Notes under the pieces: model-generated
What the model was told of the DNA's origin: nothing
Databases searched by the model: none
The model's input: only the letters and a program-made list of their open reading frames with translations
NCBI RefSeq assembly: GCF_964355755.1
Contig: NC_092675.1
Location: 23,910,412 to 23,974,411 of the forward strand
Reading direction: 5' to 3'
Source: Antedon mediterranea
Taxonomy: Eukaryota; Echinodermata; Crinoidea; Comatulida; Antedonidae
Length of the DNA: 64,000 nt
Position numbers and translations under genes: made by a program
In this document: positions 36,401-47,587 of the stretch, piece after piece
Position numbering within the stretch: the stretch's first letter is position 1
Layout of the letters: each line of letters begins with the position of its first letter

Positions 36401-39400
36401 CAATGTTTGGACAGATTTCTTTTATCGTATCGCACAACAAAACACGCAACTACGGGACAAACAACGCCAGCGAAGTTATTCATGGGCCGTGAGTTGAGAA
36501 CGCGAGTATCACTTTTACATCCCAGTACAGAAAACAAGGTACTTAACAAGCAGAGTGATCAGAAGCTTCATCACGACAAAACGAAAGATCTACGAGAATT
36601 TTACCCAGGTGAAATGGTATTAGTGAAAGATTTCCGACAAGAGGGAAAGTGGTGGCCAGGTACCGTGATAGAACGTACCGCTCCAAAATCATACGTAATT
36701 AGTGTTGAGGATGGCCGAGTGTGGAAAAGACACATTGACCAGTTGAAAGCGACAGACGCGGACGCTTACGCGAGTAAAACCCCTACCTTACATAGCGAGT
36801 TGGAACACAAGATTAAACAGACAGTACCAATAACGATTGCGAGCGAAACGATTGCGAACAAAGAGCAAACATCCACCAACCAACCGGTTGAAGAGGAACA
36901 TAGATTGTCTTCATCGCCTGAGGTTATTCCACGACGCTCCACGCGACTTCGAAGGAAGCCAACACGACTTATCGAAGAGATATAGAACTTGTGAACAATG
37001 TTATTATTATGAACGTTAAAGTTATGTTGTTCATGTTTTTACACAAAATTATAATGGTGAGAATTACTCACATTTGTTAATTATTATGAGGAACCAAATA
37101 AGAACTATCTGGAACTATAGAAGCAGTAATTTAATCACGATGATTAACCTATTTGATTAACAAAATAATTAACGAAAGTTTATTGTGCTTATTGATATAA
37201 TGTTAACGTTAAAATAAGAAAGGAGGAGTGTAGTATATGCACGCGCACATATATATATGCGTACTGCGCATATGGTCTGACGAGGTTAGCCTACAAAACG
37301 TTCTATACTATTGTTCATGACTACTAGTTGGTTTCATTAAATACGTTCATTATTATACTCATCTCAACGTACTTATTAATTTGTCTACGACGATACACGA
37401 CATATACTGTAGATGCAAAAAAGGATAATCTGTTGGAAATAAATTTTGTAAACATTTAAAGATCAAAAAAATCAATGTTAAAGGATGAAGAAAATATAAT
37501 GTTAACAGTAAAAAGTTAGTAAGTAATTAGTATAACAGAGAATATGCATTGTTTAAATGAAAATATGTTTGCATAGATAAATCCAAAGAAAAATAAAATG
37601 GGACAAACCCATGGGATGGATTTAGTAAACATAAACGTATTATAATTGTATGAAATAAATATCCATGTAGATGAAAAAAAACAACTATGTAAGAAAAAAT
37701 AAGCTTTGTTAATGAAAATGTGTAATAGATAATAATTATGTATAAAAAGAGGAAACTATGTAATCAATGTGGTTAAATGATAATGTATGTATAAACAAAA
37801 TGATATATGGAAATAGTTTTTTTAAAGAAAATAAGTTAAAAAAAAGTGGAATGAATCCACATAAGAGAAGAAAGTAAAAAAGTTAAATGAAAATTTAAGA
37901 AGTTATAGTGCAAAAAAAGGATAATCTGCTGGAAATAAAAGTTTTGTAAACATTAAAGAACAAAAATATTAATATTAATGTTAAAGGACGAGAACAATAT
38001 CATGTTAACAGTAAACATTTAGTAAGTAATGAGTATAACAGAGAATATGCATAAATTGTAGCTTTGTTTTCTTTTATTTATTATTAGTTTATGTATATAT
38101 ATATATCTTTTTTTTTCGTATTCGTATTTAATGTTATATTTCGTGGTGGGTCAAACTTACTGACTGACTTATTATGACTCTCTCCCCACATGATTACTTC
38201 ATTGCATTTATTATCCTGTATGTATGTTATTATATTGAGGAAATAAAATTAAATTGAAAATGAAATTATATTTATTTGCAATTATCACGTATTTTGTTCT
38301 ATTTTGCATTGTATAAAATTGTTATAAAACGTTTCTGGGTACAACACTAGTAAAAAAAAATTGTTTTGTACAAAAACATTGACTGGGTACAAAAACGGTG
38401 GCAGGGTATAAAAACAGTGGCAGGGTACACAAACAGCGACAGGGTACAAAAACGGTGGCAGGGTACAAAATCGATGGCAGCTGGGTACAAAAACAGTAGC
38501 AGGGTACAAAAACAGTAGCAGGGTACAACAACAGTAGCAAGGTACAAAAACAGTAGCAGGGTACAAAAACAGTGGCAGGGTACAAAAAAGGTGACAGGGT
38601 ACAAAATAGATGGCAGCTGGGTACAAAAACAGTAACAGGGTACAAAAACAGTGGCAGCGTACAAAAACGGTGGCAGGGTACAAAAACGATGGCAGATGGG
38701 TACAAAAACAGTGGCAGGGTACAAAAATAGTGGAAGGGTACAAAAACGGTGGCAGGGTACAAAAACGATGGCAGCTGGGTACAAAAAAAGTGGCAGGGTA
38801 CAAAAACAGTGGCAGGGTACAACATCGATGGCAGTTGGGTACAAAAAAATGAGCAGGGTACAAAAACAGTGGAGGGTACAAAATCGGTGGCAGGGTACAA
38901 AAACGGTGGCAGGGTACAAAAACGATGGCAGAGTACAAAAACGATGGCAGCTGGGTACAAAAACAGTGGCAGGGTACAAAAACGGTGGCAGGGTACAAAA
39001 ACGGTGGCAGTGTACAAAAACAGCATCACTAATTTTATACAATAGTTCGCGGGAAATCTGATTGCTGACCTTATACAGGAATAAATACTTAGTGGTTGTG
39101 ATATTCCATTAAATTAAATAAATGTATATCTTTCACAAAATGACTTAAAATATCTTTGTATGTCAGGCAGTGTTTAAAAGGCTGGAAGGCCCTGGTGGAA
39201 GGGTACAAACAGTGGCAGGGTACAAAAACGATGGCAGCTGGGTACAAAAAAAGTGGCAGGGTACAAAAACAGTGGCAGGGTACAACATTGATGGCAGTTG
39301 GGTACAAAAAATGAGCAGGGTACAAAAACAGTGGAGGGTACAAAAACGGTGGCAGGGTATGAAAACGATAGCAGCTCGGTACAAAAACAGTGGCAGGGTA

Positions 39401-42400
39401 CAAAAACGGTGGCAGGATACAAAAACGGTGGCAGGGTACAAAAACGGTGGCAGGGTACAAAAACGGTGGCAGGGTACAAAAACGATGGCAGGGTACAAAA
39501 ACGATGGCAGTTGGGTACAAAAACAGTCGCAGGGTACAAAAACGGTGGCAGGGTACAAAAAAGTGGCAGGGTACAAAAACGGTGGCAGTACAAAATCGAT
39601 GGCAGCTGGGTACAAAAACGGTGGCAGGGTACAAAAACGATGGCAGATGGGTACAAAAACAGTGGCAAGGTACAAAAATAGTGGCAGGGTACAAAAACGG
39701 TGACATGGTACAAAAACGGTATCAGGGTACAAAAACAGAGACAGGGTATGACAAGCAGTGGTCTATGGTACAAAAACTTGTGTTGTATACAAAGTGTCTG
39801 GGAAAAAAGACGATGACAGTGGTACAAAAACGGTGGCAGGGATACAAAAACGGTGGCAGGATAAAAAAAACGGTGGGAGGGTACAAAAACAGTCGCAGGG
39901 TACAAAAACGGTGGCAGGGTATAAAAACAGTGGCAGGGTACAAAAACAGTGGCAGGGTACAAACACGATGGCAGCTGGGTACAAAAACTGGGGCATGGTA
40001 CAAAAACAGTAGCAGGGTACAAAAACGGTGGCAGGGTACAAAAACAGTAGCAGGGAACAAAAACGGTGTCAGGGTACAAAACAATGATCTAGGATACAAA
40101 AACTTGTGTTGTATACAAAGTTTCTGTGAAAAAATAAGATTGCAGGGATACAAAAACGGTGGCAGGGATACAAAACAGTGGCAGGGTACACAAAATTGTG
40201 TTGTACTAAAACAGTGGCAGGGTAAAAAACATACACACTTATTTGTAGCATTTTACGAAAAAAAGTATCAGAGTATTCATCAACAGAGCTAAACAAATGA
40301 AGGAAAGGGTCAGAACATGTGACTCTGGCAGATAACAGATAACATTACTTTTCAAGAGTGATAAGAAAAAAGGAAACATATTATATTCAATTTGTTAACC
40401 TAAATATATCTTTCATTTTTAATTTAAGATAATTATTTACATGATGATAAAACTTTTGAATGTGTATTAATTTAAATTGGTTATCATCACTTGGCGTTTA
40501 TTTTTGTTTATATGTTTATTTTAGGGTTCTTTCATAGGTCAATCATTTTTTTCCATTAAAACTTAAAAATTGGCTATTTGTAGTTTATTGTATTAATCTT
40601 TATGGTTTATTTTACATCATTTATATCTCAATGTATATTGCATTATTGTTCTTATCTTTGATTAAATATTAATATTATGTACTGTAGTAGGCCTATACAC
40701 ATTTTTAAAAATGCTCAACAAAGTCTCAAACCACATAAAATCTAAAAGTTGAAACTGAATATTTAATGGCCCATGAGAATTCTAGGTAGCCTGCGCAAAG
40801 GTCATCGAGGCCAAACTTAAGAGAATGACTCAAGCTCTTCCATGCGAATCATCTCAGGTTAGACCAACCTCCAGTGGGCAGGACTTGTAGTTAGAACTTG
40901 TGGCTCAAATGACACTCCAGGGCAATAAAATCACAATAACTTACAAAGCACTGACAGTAATTGCTTGTCAAAACCAAATTGCCTAACCGTAACGCTAACG
41001 TAGCCTGGTCCGCGTAATGTGCTGTATTGGGGTGGTGTACAATTCCATTGTAGCAGTCTTATGAATACAAAATAGCAAATTTGAAAAAAAAAATGGGAGG
41101 AATCTGTTTCAGAGGATATCGAGGAAAAAAATTACATTCAATAAACTGTAGATTAATCCCTTGACATCCGCCCTATAATGCGCAAAATGTTTGAGCTTGT
41201 ATAATCTTCACTGGCAAGACATCTTGTAATGAAAATGTTTATTACATAGCCCAGGACCGTACATGATATTATGATTGATTTGATATTTAAATTTAATATT
41301 TTATTTAAAACAACAATATTTAAAGTGTGCTGGGAGACAATAAACTGAAAGCATGTTATGAGTGGAAAGAGAAGTACAATACTTACAGGGCATTTGTTGG
41401 CTGTGCGTCTACCTGCTAAAACACATAGCATTCCAGCACACAAAATTATCTGAAACACAAGACAAAAAGGTGTAAAACTGTCATTTCATTTCAAATGTCA
41501 TTTCAACATTAATACTCAGTATTAAATCTAGCAATCTGAGGGTAATAAAGTAGGGATGTCCCATGAATAAGGTCATGAATGATGACCTGTACACATGTAG
41601 TACAATTAAACATTATAATCAGTTTTAAAAACATTTGACTTTTGATTTAAACCAATGTTATAACAGTATATTATGTAAACCCTTGCTGATTATGAGCTTA
41701 TCATAGAAATGGGCGCCATGTACAGTAGGTCGTGTAAAATGTTAATATTAGAGAGGTTTTGCAATCTTACGAATACGATAACGAAAACTGATACGTCACG
41801 CACACGTATTCGTTTTCGTAAGCCATAAAAAAATCTGTTTCGCATGGCAACGAAATATTGAGGCGCGTCCAAAATATGACTGCGGTAAATTTGAGCGAAG
41901 CGCGGGTATGTGTTGCTTGGTGCTTGGCTGCCTAGGCCTAGCGTAACATCAAAGCGAGTGAGGACTTTAAATAAACTGCTATTTATCAAAATTGACTTGG
42001 CATTTTAGTAAATTACTTTAGTAAATTACTTTCAATAAATCTATAATTTTATTATAATCATTAATCATTCCTGATTCAAATGCAAAATGTGCAAAATAGA
42101 TCAAAAACTATACTCGTTTTGTAGTTACGAATATGACTGGTGATATTCGTCAACACGAATACGCTTTACGAATATGAAATGGGGATCAGCTCAAAAGTTT
42201 CACAAATGCATGACGTATCCGTTTTCGTTATCGTATTCGTAAGGTTGCGAAACCTCCCTATTATGCTGTTTATAAATGTTGTACCCACAGCCAAATGTTT
42301 AATGGGCCAAGAAGTAGTAGCATAATTTTAATAATTTAAAGTAAGTAGGCCTAAAGTAATAGATTTATAAATTTGTTGGAATGGAGGTAATTCAACTCAT

Positions 42401-43777
42401 ATTCTCTCTATTCAACTAATAAACAATCACCCTTTGTTATTTAAACCAACAATGACAACTTTTTCAAAGAAATGGAATGGAAAAGGAAGTCAAATATAAA
42501 ATTTCAAACATCCTAAATTAAGGTACATAAATGGACATATGATGATGTCATATCACTACCATATTTGGGCATATCACTACCATATTTAAGCACATCACAC
42601 TTTTTTGTCAAATAAAGTTTGATAGTGTAGACCATGGATGTTTTCCTCCACTTAAATATGTGAGATTGATATTTAAATAAAAGAAGTTGCTTTATCATGA
42701 TTTTCAGTCATAGTTCACCATTGTTGACACAAAGTACACTGTGTGTTTATTTGAATACACTGTAAAAAATGTGGTATTAAATTTCTAGCTTGGTGCAGGG
42801 TTCTCCTCGGTTGTAATCATGCCTGATGTCTGGATTTATTCTCAGCTCAAACCAAGACTTTGTTTAAAACTATATTGATTGATATTGATTTATTTTTTTA
42901 TATTCAAAATAAAGAACAACGCAGGAAGAATACAAACCTAATATGAATACATGATTTTAATCATGTATTCATACTACTGTACGTTGTATTAAAAGTGAGG
43001 AAAATATGATTGTGTACAGTAGTATACACATGTGTTTATATTTTGTCTGTGAATATTAGCTGGGGTAGGTTTAGGGTTAGAGGTTTCGTGGACGGCTAAT
43101 GTGGTGAAATATCGGTGGAATGCCTTAATAGTAATCGTAAAACTTCAAAATGTGGGTGTTCCAGCCCAACTCTGACCACCAACATTACTTCCATGATACA
43201 GTAACAGTAAACAAATTTGCCATTGGCAAATCTTTTGCAATGTACCTAAACTTTGCACTGCAATGCACCTAACAAAAGGTATTGTCCCCTGCAAAAATAA
43301 TAATAATAATAAAATGGTTATATTTTGTTGTTGCATATACCACTTTGATGTACTAGTTATTCACTGTAACCATGGAGAAACATATTACAAATTCAATTTA
43401 TTTTTATTATTTGTCCAAGAAAAATAAAATGTTTGGTTTAATTTAACCAATACAGTAATTTGTATTGTTATTTAGTGAAATTATTGGGGTTACTACAAGT
43501 GAATAATTAAAACTAATCTCATTTTACTCATCTTTATTTTTCAATCATGTTTTGGGGGACAATACATGGTTAATCCTACACTAAAATAACTTACTGCTCC
43601 AGACCATAATGGATTGCCTCCGTAAGCGTAATAGACTGTTGGCAAAGAAACTGCAACAATGCCAAAAATGATAGTTAATCCAGCTGATACTGACAGCAAA
43701 GTTCCTACAACAACTTGTCCTTTCTTGGAGCATGTGCGACGAGGTTGAAGATTGCCTTGGGCAACCGTTGAAGACAT
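30213..43777 (-). CDS. Gene A: MS4A/CD20-like four-transmembrane protein, six coding exons
   Basis: Exons (5' to 3' on minus): 43777-43595, 41449-41387, 32235-32059, 31778-31656, 30922-30856, 30487-30213. They join to 295 residues; the first four introns are phase 0 and the last is phase 1. Helices: about 21-48 (ending before YYAYGG), 55-73 (SGAIILCAGMLCVL), 83-107 (AVGGLVMSIISILFSIDQIL) and 144-168 (AIDAVLIVLGILEFAFSIAA). The PLWSGA turn, the RRTANKC link after helix 2 and the GILEF helix 4 are MS4A-family features. The loop between helices 3 and 4 is Tyr/His-rich and bracketed by cysteines. The roughly 113-residue tail is Pro/Gln/Tyr-rich and has PPAY near the end. Its exon plan matches gene B at 52973-56754. 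Exact function unknown; family members are channel- or signalling-associated membrane proteins. Confidence 0.85.
30856..30922 (-). CDS. gene A exon 5 (tail)
   Basis: A 67-bp exon, phase 0 in and phase 1 out, encoding VMYSSGQPVVVHTGGYVQPM and GP. Gene B has a 58-bp exon with the same phases here. Confidence 0.8.
31359..31577. repeat. 48-bp minisatellite, about 4.5 copies
   Basis: Units begin CCACTGATACCCACAGCATT at 31359, 31407, 31455, 31503 and 31551. The unit length is a multiple of three, so both strands stay open, but the repeat lies in gene A intron 4 and has no coding support. Confidence 0.9.
31656..31778 (-). CDS. gene A exon 4 (TM4)
   Basis: A 123-bp phase-0 exon encoding NVEIAIDAVLIVLGILEFAF, continuing to a CCPPRSNQH juxtamembrane end whose Cys pair may be palmitoylated (inference). 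Confidence 0.87.
32059..32235 (-). CDS. gene A exon 3 (TM3 and extracellular loop)
   Basis: A 177-bp phase-0 exon. After helix 3 it encodes HCTYYHHYYNNYYGSYYPDY and then TTYDC, with ten Tyr and three His between or beside two cysteines. Weak donor GTAATT. Confidence 0.85.
32808..33110 (+). repeat. dispersed segment related to 39036-39190
   Basis: Shares GCGGGAAATTTGATTTCTGA, ACAGGAATAAATACTTTAGT, CTATCTTTCACAAAAT and AAAGGCTGGAAG with the segment that splits the 18-bp minisatellite, but has about 150 bp extra in the middle. Confidence 0.7.
34227..34400 (+). repeat. 5' LTR of the Ty3/Gypsy-type element
   Basis: 174 bp, TG...CA ends, immediately after TATAC. Contains a GCGCACATATATATATGCG inverted motif near the start. 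Confidence 0.93.
34584..35450 (+). CDS. retrotransposon Gag polyprotein
   Basis: 288 codons, ATG to TAG, uninterrupted. The N-terminal two thirds is a helical Gag core (FEEFNVQDGDIDTYVDRLEQ and TISQFVSHLKKKA are typical). The C-terminal third has two CCHC zinc knuckles, CDRCGMNNHTRDTC and CFKCNKQGHLKSEC, which bind RNA. It ends about where a protease domain would begin. The last few residues probably follow the deletion junction. Product would package element RNA. Confidence 0.88.
   Translation: MAAANTRILFEEFNVQDGDIDTYVDRLEQYFVALDINDGGKKRAILLSSLGETGYTTIRDLCFPDKPSTKSYDTLTTKLKEHYKPTRITISERFIFRNVKQTRGQTISQFVSHLKKKAIHCGFEGEALENALRDQFVCGLISQSIQKKLLTKNHTFKEATDIAIASEAATANMKSMSHDVDKPINHVTSNSRKSTKTYQASKQTRTQKCDRCGMNNHTRDTCKYKNATCFKCNKQGHLKSECRQSSKSTKQYKPKSIKQVEAPDYDEGNDDFVDTMFCVGIKQDLNAF
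35455..36985 (+). pseudogene. truncated pol: RNase H tail plus integrase
   Basis: A first in-frame ATG is at 35507. The frame opens with the end of a Ty3/Gypsy RNase H region (FIPGKQNVIADALSRLP). It then has an integrase HHCC zinc site (LHCAHPG with CQACHQ), the DDE core (IHIDYA, VSDNGPQF, AAERMVQSF) and a C-terminal WWPGTVIERTAPKSY region before the TAG/TAA-rich end. The integrase frame is intact, but it has no protease or reverse transcriptase upstream, so translation from the element is doubtful. Confidence 0.85.
37229..37402 (+). repeat. 3' LTR of the Ty3/Gypsy-type element
   Basis: 174 bp, reads the same as the 5' LTR by eye. Preceded by the purine tract and followed by TATAC. Confidence 0.93.
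38365..40228 (+). repeat. 18-bp minisatellite in two blocks
   Basis: Block 1 is 38365-39027 and block 2 is 39196-40228, about 85 units in all. The unit is GTGGCAGGGTACAAAAAC, with 22-bp variants GATGGCAGCTGGGTACAAAA. A longer unit with AAAACTTGTGTTGTATACAA occurs at 39770 and 40098. Because 18 is a multiple of 3, several frames on both strands are open for 100-300 codons. These are artefacts of the repeat, not genes. Confidence 0.92.
41387..41449 (-). CDS. gene A exon 2 (TM2)
   Basis: A 63-bp phase-0 exon encoding IILCAGMLCVLAGRRTANKC plus Pro; acceptor TTTCAG, donor GTAAGT. Equivalent to the 60-bp exon at 53583-53642 in gene B. Confidence 0.85.
41751..42258. mobile_element. terminal-inverted-repeat element in gene A intron 1, about 510 bp
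   Basis: Left end GAGAGGTTTTGCAATC then TTACGAATACGATAACGAAA; the right end is the reverse complement with few changes. The arms extend about 48 bp to GATACGTCA. Flanking TA on both sides would fit a Tc1/mariner-like or other short duplication. No transposase. Confidence 0.75.
42517..42635. mobile_element. TTAA-type MITE family, copy d (left end missing)
   Basis: Has ATGGACATATGATGATGTCA, two ATCACTACCATATTT units and right end AAAGTTTGATAGTGTAGACC. The left terminus is not found. Confidence 0.6.
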
Positions 43778-43812
43778 TTCTTATTGTATTTGCAACAAAG
43801 ATGAAACAAAAT
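43595..43812 (-). CDS. gene A exon with start codon (TM1)
   Basis: ATG at 43777-43775; coding part 43777-43595. A consensus acceptor (TTTTTAACTTTCAG) at the 43812 boundary implies 35 bases of 5' UTR in this exon and an intron in the 5' UTR, as in gene B. Donor GTAAGT follows GGAGCA. A non-coding first exon may lie near 44265-44420. Confidence 0.8.
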
Positions 43813-43999
43813 CTGAAAGTTAAAAAACAGTCTAACAGTAATACCCCTTTTACATCAAACTCAGTGTTCATACTACTGTATAGGCCTACTCCGGAGGAAC
43901 TCCGAAGAAACTTTAGGCTGGTGACTGCACCACTCACACTGATGAAAAACTCAGGGGGGACTCCATTCACATCGACCTACTATAGCAACTCAGAGGTTT

Positions 44000-45214
44000 G
44001 AAGTAAAATTGTAACATTATGAAAAGATTATTATTTATTTATAGAAAACTAAACAATATCCTAGAGTAAATCACACCTTTTATCGATTTTTTAGGATGCG
44101 AAAAGAAAACTCTTCTTCTTCTTAGACCCATTCCCTACAATTTGTGACGTTTCATAAAAAAAATGCATATATATTACTTTAAAAACATTAAACCAGGTCA
44201 TTCCTTGTCTTAAATGTACGTTTCATGGGTAATTATGATAAAAAGAGAGAAACAATGCACTACCTAAGTAGCTTGTGGTGAATGTCCTCTCGTGGACAGT
44301 CTGTTTTTTCCAGAATCCGTTGATACAAATTGGGGGAAACTTGGTATTTTCGCTGAAAATTTAGGAGTCTTCCATTTGTTTTGACCTCACGGTCGATCGA
44401 AAAGTGGGTGAATTACAGAAGAAAAACGAAAATATCAATCTGCGCGCATGTTAAAATTATTAGAATCAACTTATTTTTCACATTTTTAACTGTTTAAAGA
44501 CGAAAAAAATTATCTCAATAGGACCATAAATAGTATTTATACATTAAATGTAGTTTGTGACTTTAAATTAGATCTAAAAAACATGTGTGAATGTGATGTC
44601 TGGTGATGTAATTTATTTAAACATTAGGCCTAAATGATTATGAATCTTAACCGAAATTATTCAGATTGGTTTACCAGCTGCATGCACTAAGCAGAAGTAA
44701 TATTAATAATTAATAAAATCATTGATTGGTCTGCTGTCACACCAAAATCAGTCTGTAAACCATTTATGGCTGCCAAAATCATTTATGACAGGCAAAACAA
44801 TCGGAAAAGGCAGTTGGAAGGACTGTTTTTGGCCCCCAAATATGGTCCAGTCTTACAACTATATGGTGAACAAAATTTGTCATAACGTAACATTAAAAAA
44901 GGGCCGAAAATAGCCATTATTACTCATTGACATTAGTTAGTTCAGAATCATAGGCATTTATATTGAAAATGACAGACAGGGTTTTATTTATAATTTTAAT
45001 ATTACAAATTCAGCCTGTTTTTCTAATGTCCTATTAGCCTATACTAGTAGTAATTTAAGTATACAAATGAAGCTTAGTTTAGAGTAGGCTAGTATGGATG
45101 GGCCTAACTAGGCTAGGCCTCTAGTCTAGGTGGTAGGCCCGGCCCTACTACTACTACTCTAGCCGGTTTACCCTCTCTCTCTCTCTCTCTCTATTCTAGC
45201 CTAGGCCTAGGAAT
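44000..45214. other. 5' flank of gene A / intergenic
   Basis: A donor-like CTACTTAG/GTAGTG on the minus strand near 44265 could end a non-coding first exon of gene A. Otherwise only AT-rich sequence, AGGCCTA-rich stretches and a (CT)n tract at 45172-45192. Confidence 0.4.
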
Positions 45215-47587
45215 ACAGGTCAACCCGTACCCATGCCAACTCGTACCCACCAACTCGTACCCAAAGTTTGGCTTACTCGTACCCAAAATTTTGGCTGACC
45301 CGTACCCATCATTGGCTGACCCGTACCCATCATTGGCTAGCCCGTACCCAAGTTTAATGCTATTTAAAGTATATTTATATTACATTTAAACCCAGTTTTA
45401 TTAAATTTTTAGATACCAATCATATGTTCGATATTATAATGGCAAAAACTATTGACCTAAAAAGTATAATAATATGTACAGACTCGTACGAAAAAAGCAC
45501 AGCTTTCATCGTATTGCGTACGTCGTATTTGGTCAAGTTAATACTTGAGGGCGCTGTTTTATATGGCTCTGTACTGTGGAAGATGTCAGTGGTCGGCTGT
45601 GCTGCATTCTATTTTTTTTCATTTATGAGTTATTCATCTATTATTTTCTACAAATAGTAGTACACGGAAATTGAAATACCCACTAGTCTGTGATGATGAA
45701 AACTTGAATTATTAAAAGTAAACATGAATATCTTTTATACATAATTTGTATTTTCATTTTATTTTACAGATAATGAAGTAATGTGCTTTTTGAAAATCGT
45801 TTTAAAACGAATGTTTTTTGTTGTTTTGTTTTGCAAGTCTTGGAAATTATTAAACTGTTTTAACATTTCGAAAATATTTAATACATTTTTAAGTAGTCAC
45901 TCGTATTTTAAAATCACGAAACTATTTAAGTGGATACCAGCCTCATTGCTGCTATGAGCATCTTAGTAGTAGATTAGATTATTGCCGTTTATCTAGTATA
46001 CAATGACGGATGTGAGAGTAATAATAAAAGGTAACCTCCCAATAATTTAACATTTAATTACAAACGACGACATTTGCTGTTATTACGTTTTCATTTTATA
46101 ATGATTATTACTGTAGCTTATTATTATGACTAAAAACCGAAATAAATACTACAAACTTAAAAAAATCATCTTATCGCTGACAGATACGTAAGTACTCAGA
46201 CACGTGTAGGTAGGCCTTCAGAACGTTTATATTATTTTAGTAAATAACGACATCCGTTGCCATGGAAAAACGATCGTAGTTCATTCATTTGTCTTATTTG
46301 ACACATAGAATGCGTATTTTTTTTTAAAAAGGGAATCCCTCGTCAGCAAAAACACGTAGCTGTAAGTTATTGAGGAAACATTTACCAAAAATGTTTAATT
46401 ACCGTAAACAAACAGATAATTTTACTGAATTATTTCAGAAAAAAAATAAATAGAAAACGATCATACGCCACATTGCGTTGTCTATTTTTGGACACAATAC
46501 AAATGGACCCGTACAAATGCGTTTTTTTTAAATATTAAAGAGGAATCCCCATTCAGCAAAAACACGTACGTAGCTGTTATAGAAGAAAATCTGCCAAAAT
46601 GTTTAATAATTGCCTTACAGTACGACAGTACGTGTATATGATCATTTCACTGAATTATTAATAAATAAAATATATGGAAAACGATCATACGTCATTACTG
46701 AGTCGTCTCTTTGACGCCGGCCCTATAAATGCGTGTTTTTTGTAATAAAAGGTTAATCCCGGTCAGCAAAAACACGTAACACGAAATCTACGAGTAATTC
46801 GACCCCATAGCCCCCTGCAGGCTTTTTGCTTAAAACAGGGCGTTGTTAATTCAACCAATTTTGAACATACAAATACAATAGAAATAATAATTACTTGATC
46901 GAATGCAATCAGGGAAGATAATTAGAATAAAATAAAAGAATAAAAATTGATAAGTATAAAATTATACGTTGTTGGTACTTTACCTGGGCTTAATTGAATT
47001 GTAATACTAACTATACAACAGTTAAAATATTTTTTTATTAATTAATTTTCTCTTACGTAAATAAAAAAGACACATCAAACATACGTTTATAAAACTATAA
47101 TACTACATTTAAATAAATGTTAACAAATATATGCCTAATTAAACGAAGTCTACAATCAAATCAATGGTCATTAATTTTTTTATTAGCACACATTTCACCG
47201 AGACCTGTAAAATAAAAAAACAATTTAAATATAAAAATATTCATACGGCAAAAGCATCCGTTTTGCGCCGATCAAATCATTACAAGTAATTATTCAAATT
47301 GGGTACGAGTAGGCCAAATAATGGGTACGAGTAAGCCAAAAATGGGTACGGGTAAGCCAAATAATGGGTACGAGAAAGCCAAATAATGGGTACGAGTAAG
47401 CCAAATACTTGGGTACGAGTAAGCCAAATATTTAGGTACGAGTTGGCATGGGTACGGGTTGGTTTGGGTACGGGTTAGCCAAAGTGGGTACGAGTTGACC
47501 AATTATTTGGGTACGGGTTAGCCAAGTTGGGTACGAGTTGGCATGGGTACGGGTTGGTTTGGGTACGGGTTGACCAGCACCCAGGCC
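45215..47587. mobile_element. foldback-like unit, copy 1 (2,373 bp)
   Basis: The left end has about seven units of the CCCGTACCCA(...)GGCT type (45216-45352). The right end has about 14 units of GGGTACGRGTNRGCCAAATA in inverted orientation (47300-47580). The middle holds a 77-codon frame (45424-45657) without recognised similarity. It also has three degenerate roughly 200-bp repeats, each with CAGCAAAAACACGTA (about 46350, 46553 and 46760). Confidence 0.8.

Larger units (their letters stand above)
34227..37402 (+). mobile_element. Ty3/Gypsy-type LTR retrotransposon, internally deleted (3,176 bp)
   Basis: Two 174-bp LTRs (34227-34400 and 37229-37402) begin TGTAGTATATG and end CGACA; I saw no difference between them. 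The target duplication TATAC flanks both sides (34222-34226, 37403-37407). A primer-binding-site-like TGGCGACGAGGATGGGA follows the 5' LTR, and a purine tract (AAGAAAGGAGGAG) precedes the 3' LTR. It contains gag and the RNase H tail/integrase part of pol but lacks protease, reverse transcriptase and most of RNase H. It lies antisense within gene A intron 2. Matching LTRs imply recent insertion. Confidence 0.93.
34170..38060 (+). repeat. duplicated intronic segment split by the LTR element
   Basis: 34170-34226 plus 37403-37555 matches 37850-38055 in order: GAATGAACCCACATAAGA, then AAAAAAGGATAATCTG, then GTTAACAGTAAA, then AACAGAGAATATGCAT. So a segment of roughly 200 bp is present twice, and the retroelement entered the first copy. 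Confidence 0.7.

Noticed and set aside
34469-36549. Minus-strand frames over the retroelement
   Set aside because: Shadows of gag and integrase codons.
31359-40228. Regular repeats considered as a CRISPR array
   Set aside because: Units are directly tandem without unique spacers, and the genome is animal.
38285-40292. Long open frames on both strands (up to about 300 codons)
   Set aside because: They are one 18-bp repeat read in several frames, with no start context, splice signal or non-repeat domain.
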